Under the pieces are notes generated by a model that was given only the letters and a program-made list of their open reading frames with translations, was not told the DNA's origin and made no database searches. From JACQNR01 sp964533045 (GTDB lineage Bacteria; Acidobacteriota; Terriglobia; UBA7540), in contig CAZHKT010000171.1 of assembly GCA_964533045.1 (NCBI GenBank), positions 1-6,592 on the forward strand: a stretch of DNA of 6,592 bases, written 5' to 3'. Every line of letters starts with the position of its first letter. Position 1 is the stretch's first letter. Below are positions 6,349 through 6,592 of this stretch, piece after piece. A program made the position numbers and the translations under genes.

Positions 6349-6394
6349 GGCGGCCTTTATGGTCGCCTTGGGCGGGGACAAGCCCCGCCCCTAC
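6349..6394 (-). repeat. Double-hairpin GTAG repeat, copy C
   Basis: Tandem to copy B after a 14-bp spacer and in the same orientation: GGCGGCC (6349-6355), TTTAT, GGTCGCC (6361-6367; one wobble pair), GGGCGGGG (6370-6377), ACAAG, CCCCGCCC (6383-6390) and CTAC. Seven differences from copy A, mostly in loops. Two tandem copies make a small BIME-like block in the untranslated region before the methyltransferase. Confidence 0.85.
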
Positions 6395-6397
6395 GGT

Positions 6398-6472
6398 GAT
6401 CGGATCGTTGATCGCCGGCGGCTACTTGTCAGGGTGATCAATCTTTAGGAAAGGTTGATCGGCGAGTTGATC
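6398..6472. promoter_or_regulatory. GATC cluster upstream of the methyltransferase/DpnI-like pair
   Basis: Six GATC sites start at 6398, 6403, 6410, 6436, 6457 and 6469, six within 75 bp where chance predicts about 0.3. Several share the word GATCAAC on the minus strand, and GTTGATCAAC (6466-6475) is a 10-bp palindrome. The cluster lies 180-254 bp upstream of the methyltransferase ATG. I found no convincing -35/-10 pair within it. Methylation-sensitive control of the cassette is an inference from position and from the presumed GATC specificity of both proteins. Confidence 0.5.
6436..6460. repeat. Near-perfect 11-bp inverted repeat with GATC at both outer ends
   Basis: GATCAATCTTT (6436-6446) and AAAGGTTGATC (6450-6460) pair at 10 of 11 positions, with a G-U wobble possible at the other in + strand RNA, around a 3-bp centre AGG. 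It could be an operator dyad or, as RNA, a hairpin. It is the most AT-rich element in this region, unlike the GTAG hairpins beside it. Confidence 0.5.
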
Positions 6473-6544
6473 AACGCGGCGTGGCGCCCGGGACGCCGGC
6501 ATGCTGCCGACATTCCGTCGCGGGAGGCGGCGGGCGCGCGGGAC

Positions 6545-6592
6545 GTAGCGTCGCCCTTCAGGGCGACACGTCGTGGTGGCGGCCTGAAGGCC
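6545..6592 (+). repeat. GTAG-headed hairpin repeat in opposite orientation, cut by the window edge
   Basis: GTAG (6545-6548) is followed by GTCGCCC (6550-6556), TTCA and GGGCGAC (6561-6567), then GGCC-TGAA-GGCC at the window end, where a second stem appears to be cut off. It has the same head-then-two-hairpins layout as copies A-C but a different sequence and the opposite orientation, as in BIMEs where REP units face each other. I see no gene between 6219 and the window end. Confidence 0.6.

Noticed and set aside
6289..6394. CRISPR array from the evenly spaced repeats at the right end
   Set aside because: Only two copies are adjacent, the 14-bp spacer is far too short, and the repeats are double hairpins also found singly elsewhere in the window.

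Overview
The window is GC-rich DNA with five protein-coding genes, all on the minus strand, and gene-poor gaps full of short palindromic repeats. The class II (B12-dependent) ribonucleotide reductase, the ACS-type sugar-acid transporter, the dense codon use and the many GTAG-headed GC-rich hairpins suggest a free-living, high-GC soil or sediment bacterium. Acidobacteriota is my best guess, but this is an impression from gene style and not a demonstrated placement.

Layout in + coordinates, with every gene reading right to left. 1-1407 is the first 469 codons of nrdJ, whose 3' end lies outside the window. Its upstream region (1408-1760) holds a good sigma-70-type promoter, a cluster of TGTGG words with a perfect inverted repeat, and a GTAG-headed hairpin. 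1761-2612 encodes a beta-hydroxyacid dehydrogenase resembling glyoxylate / succinic semialdehyde reductases. 2613-2977 has no gene and holds several small hairpins. 2978-4243 encodes an MFS transporter of the ACS (hexuronate/galactarate-like) family. A transporter for sugar acids beside a semialdehyde reductase is suggestive of sugar-acid catabolism, but the two are 365 bp apart and need not be one operon.

The most interesting part is 4353-6218. A beta-class N6-adenine methyltransferase closely resembling DpnA (M2.DpnII, a GATC methylase) lies 18 bp upstream of, and in the same reading frame as, a full-length DpnI homologue. DpnI cuts GATC only when the adenine is methylated. In pneumococcus the DpnI and DpnII cassettes are alternatives, because a GATC methylase together with active DpnI would be lethal. 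Here the DpnI homologue aligns with DpnI residue for residue (254 aa; Zn cysteines 34/37/56/59; D53; K66), but the active-site Glu64 is Gln. The methylase also carries an unexplained C-terminal extension of about 90 residues. Upstream of the pair is a tight cluster of six GATC sites in 75 bp, including a near-perfect inverted repeat that begins and ends with GATC. One reading is a writer/reader pair controlling itself through methylated GATC sites. A duller reading is a methylase of different specificity beside an ordinary or decayed type IIM enzyme.

The methylase-DpnI cassette is bracketed by same-orientation copies of a 46-bp double-hairpin repeat (4311-4356, 6289-6334, 6349-6394). Its stems show compensatory base changes and each copy carries a terminal GTAG, as in REP elements. 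In two genes the stop codon TAG is part of that GTAG.
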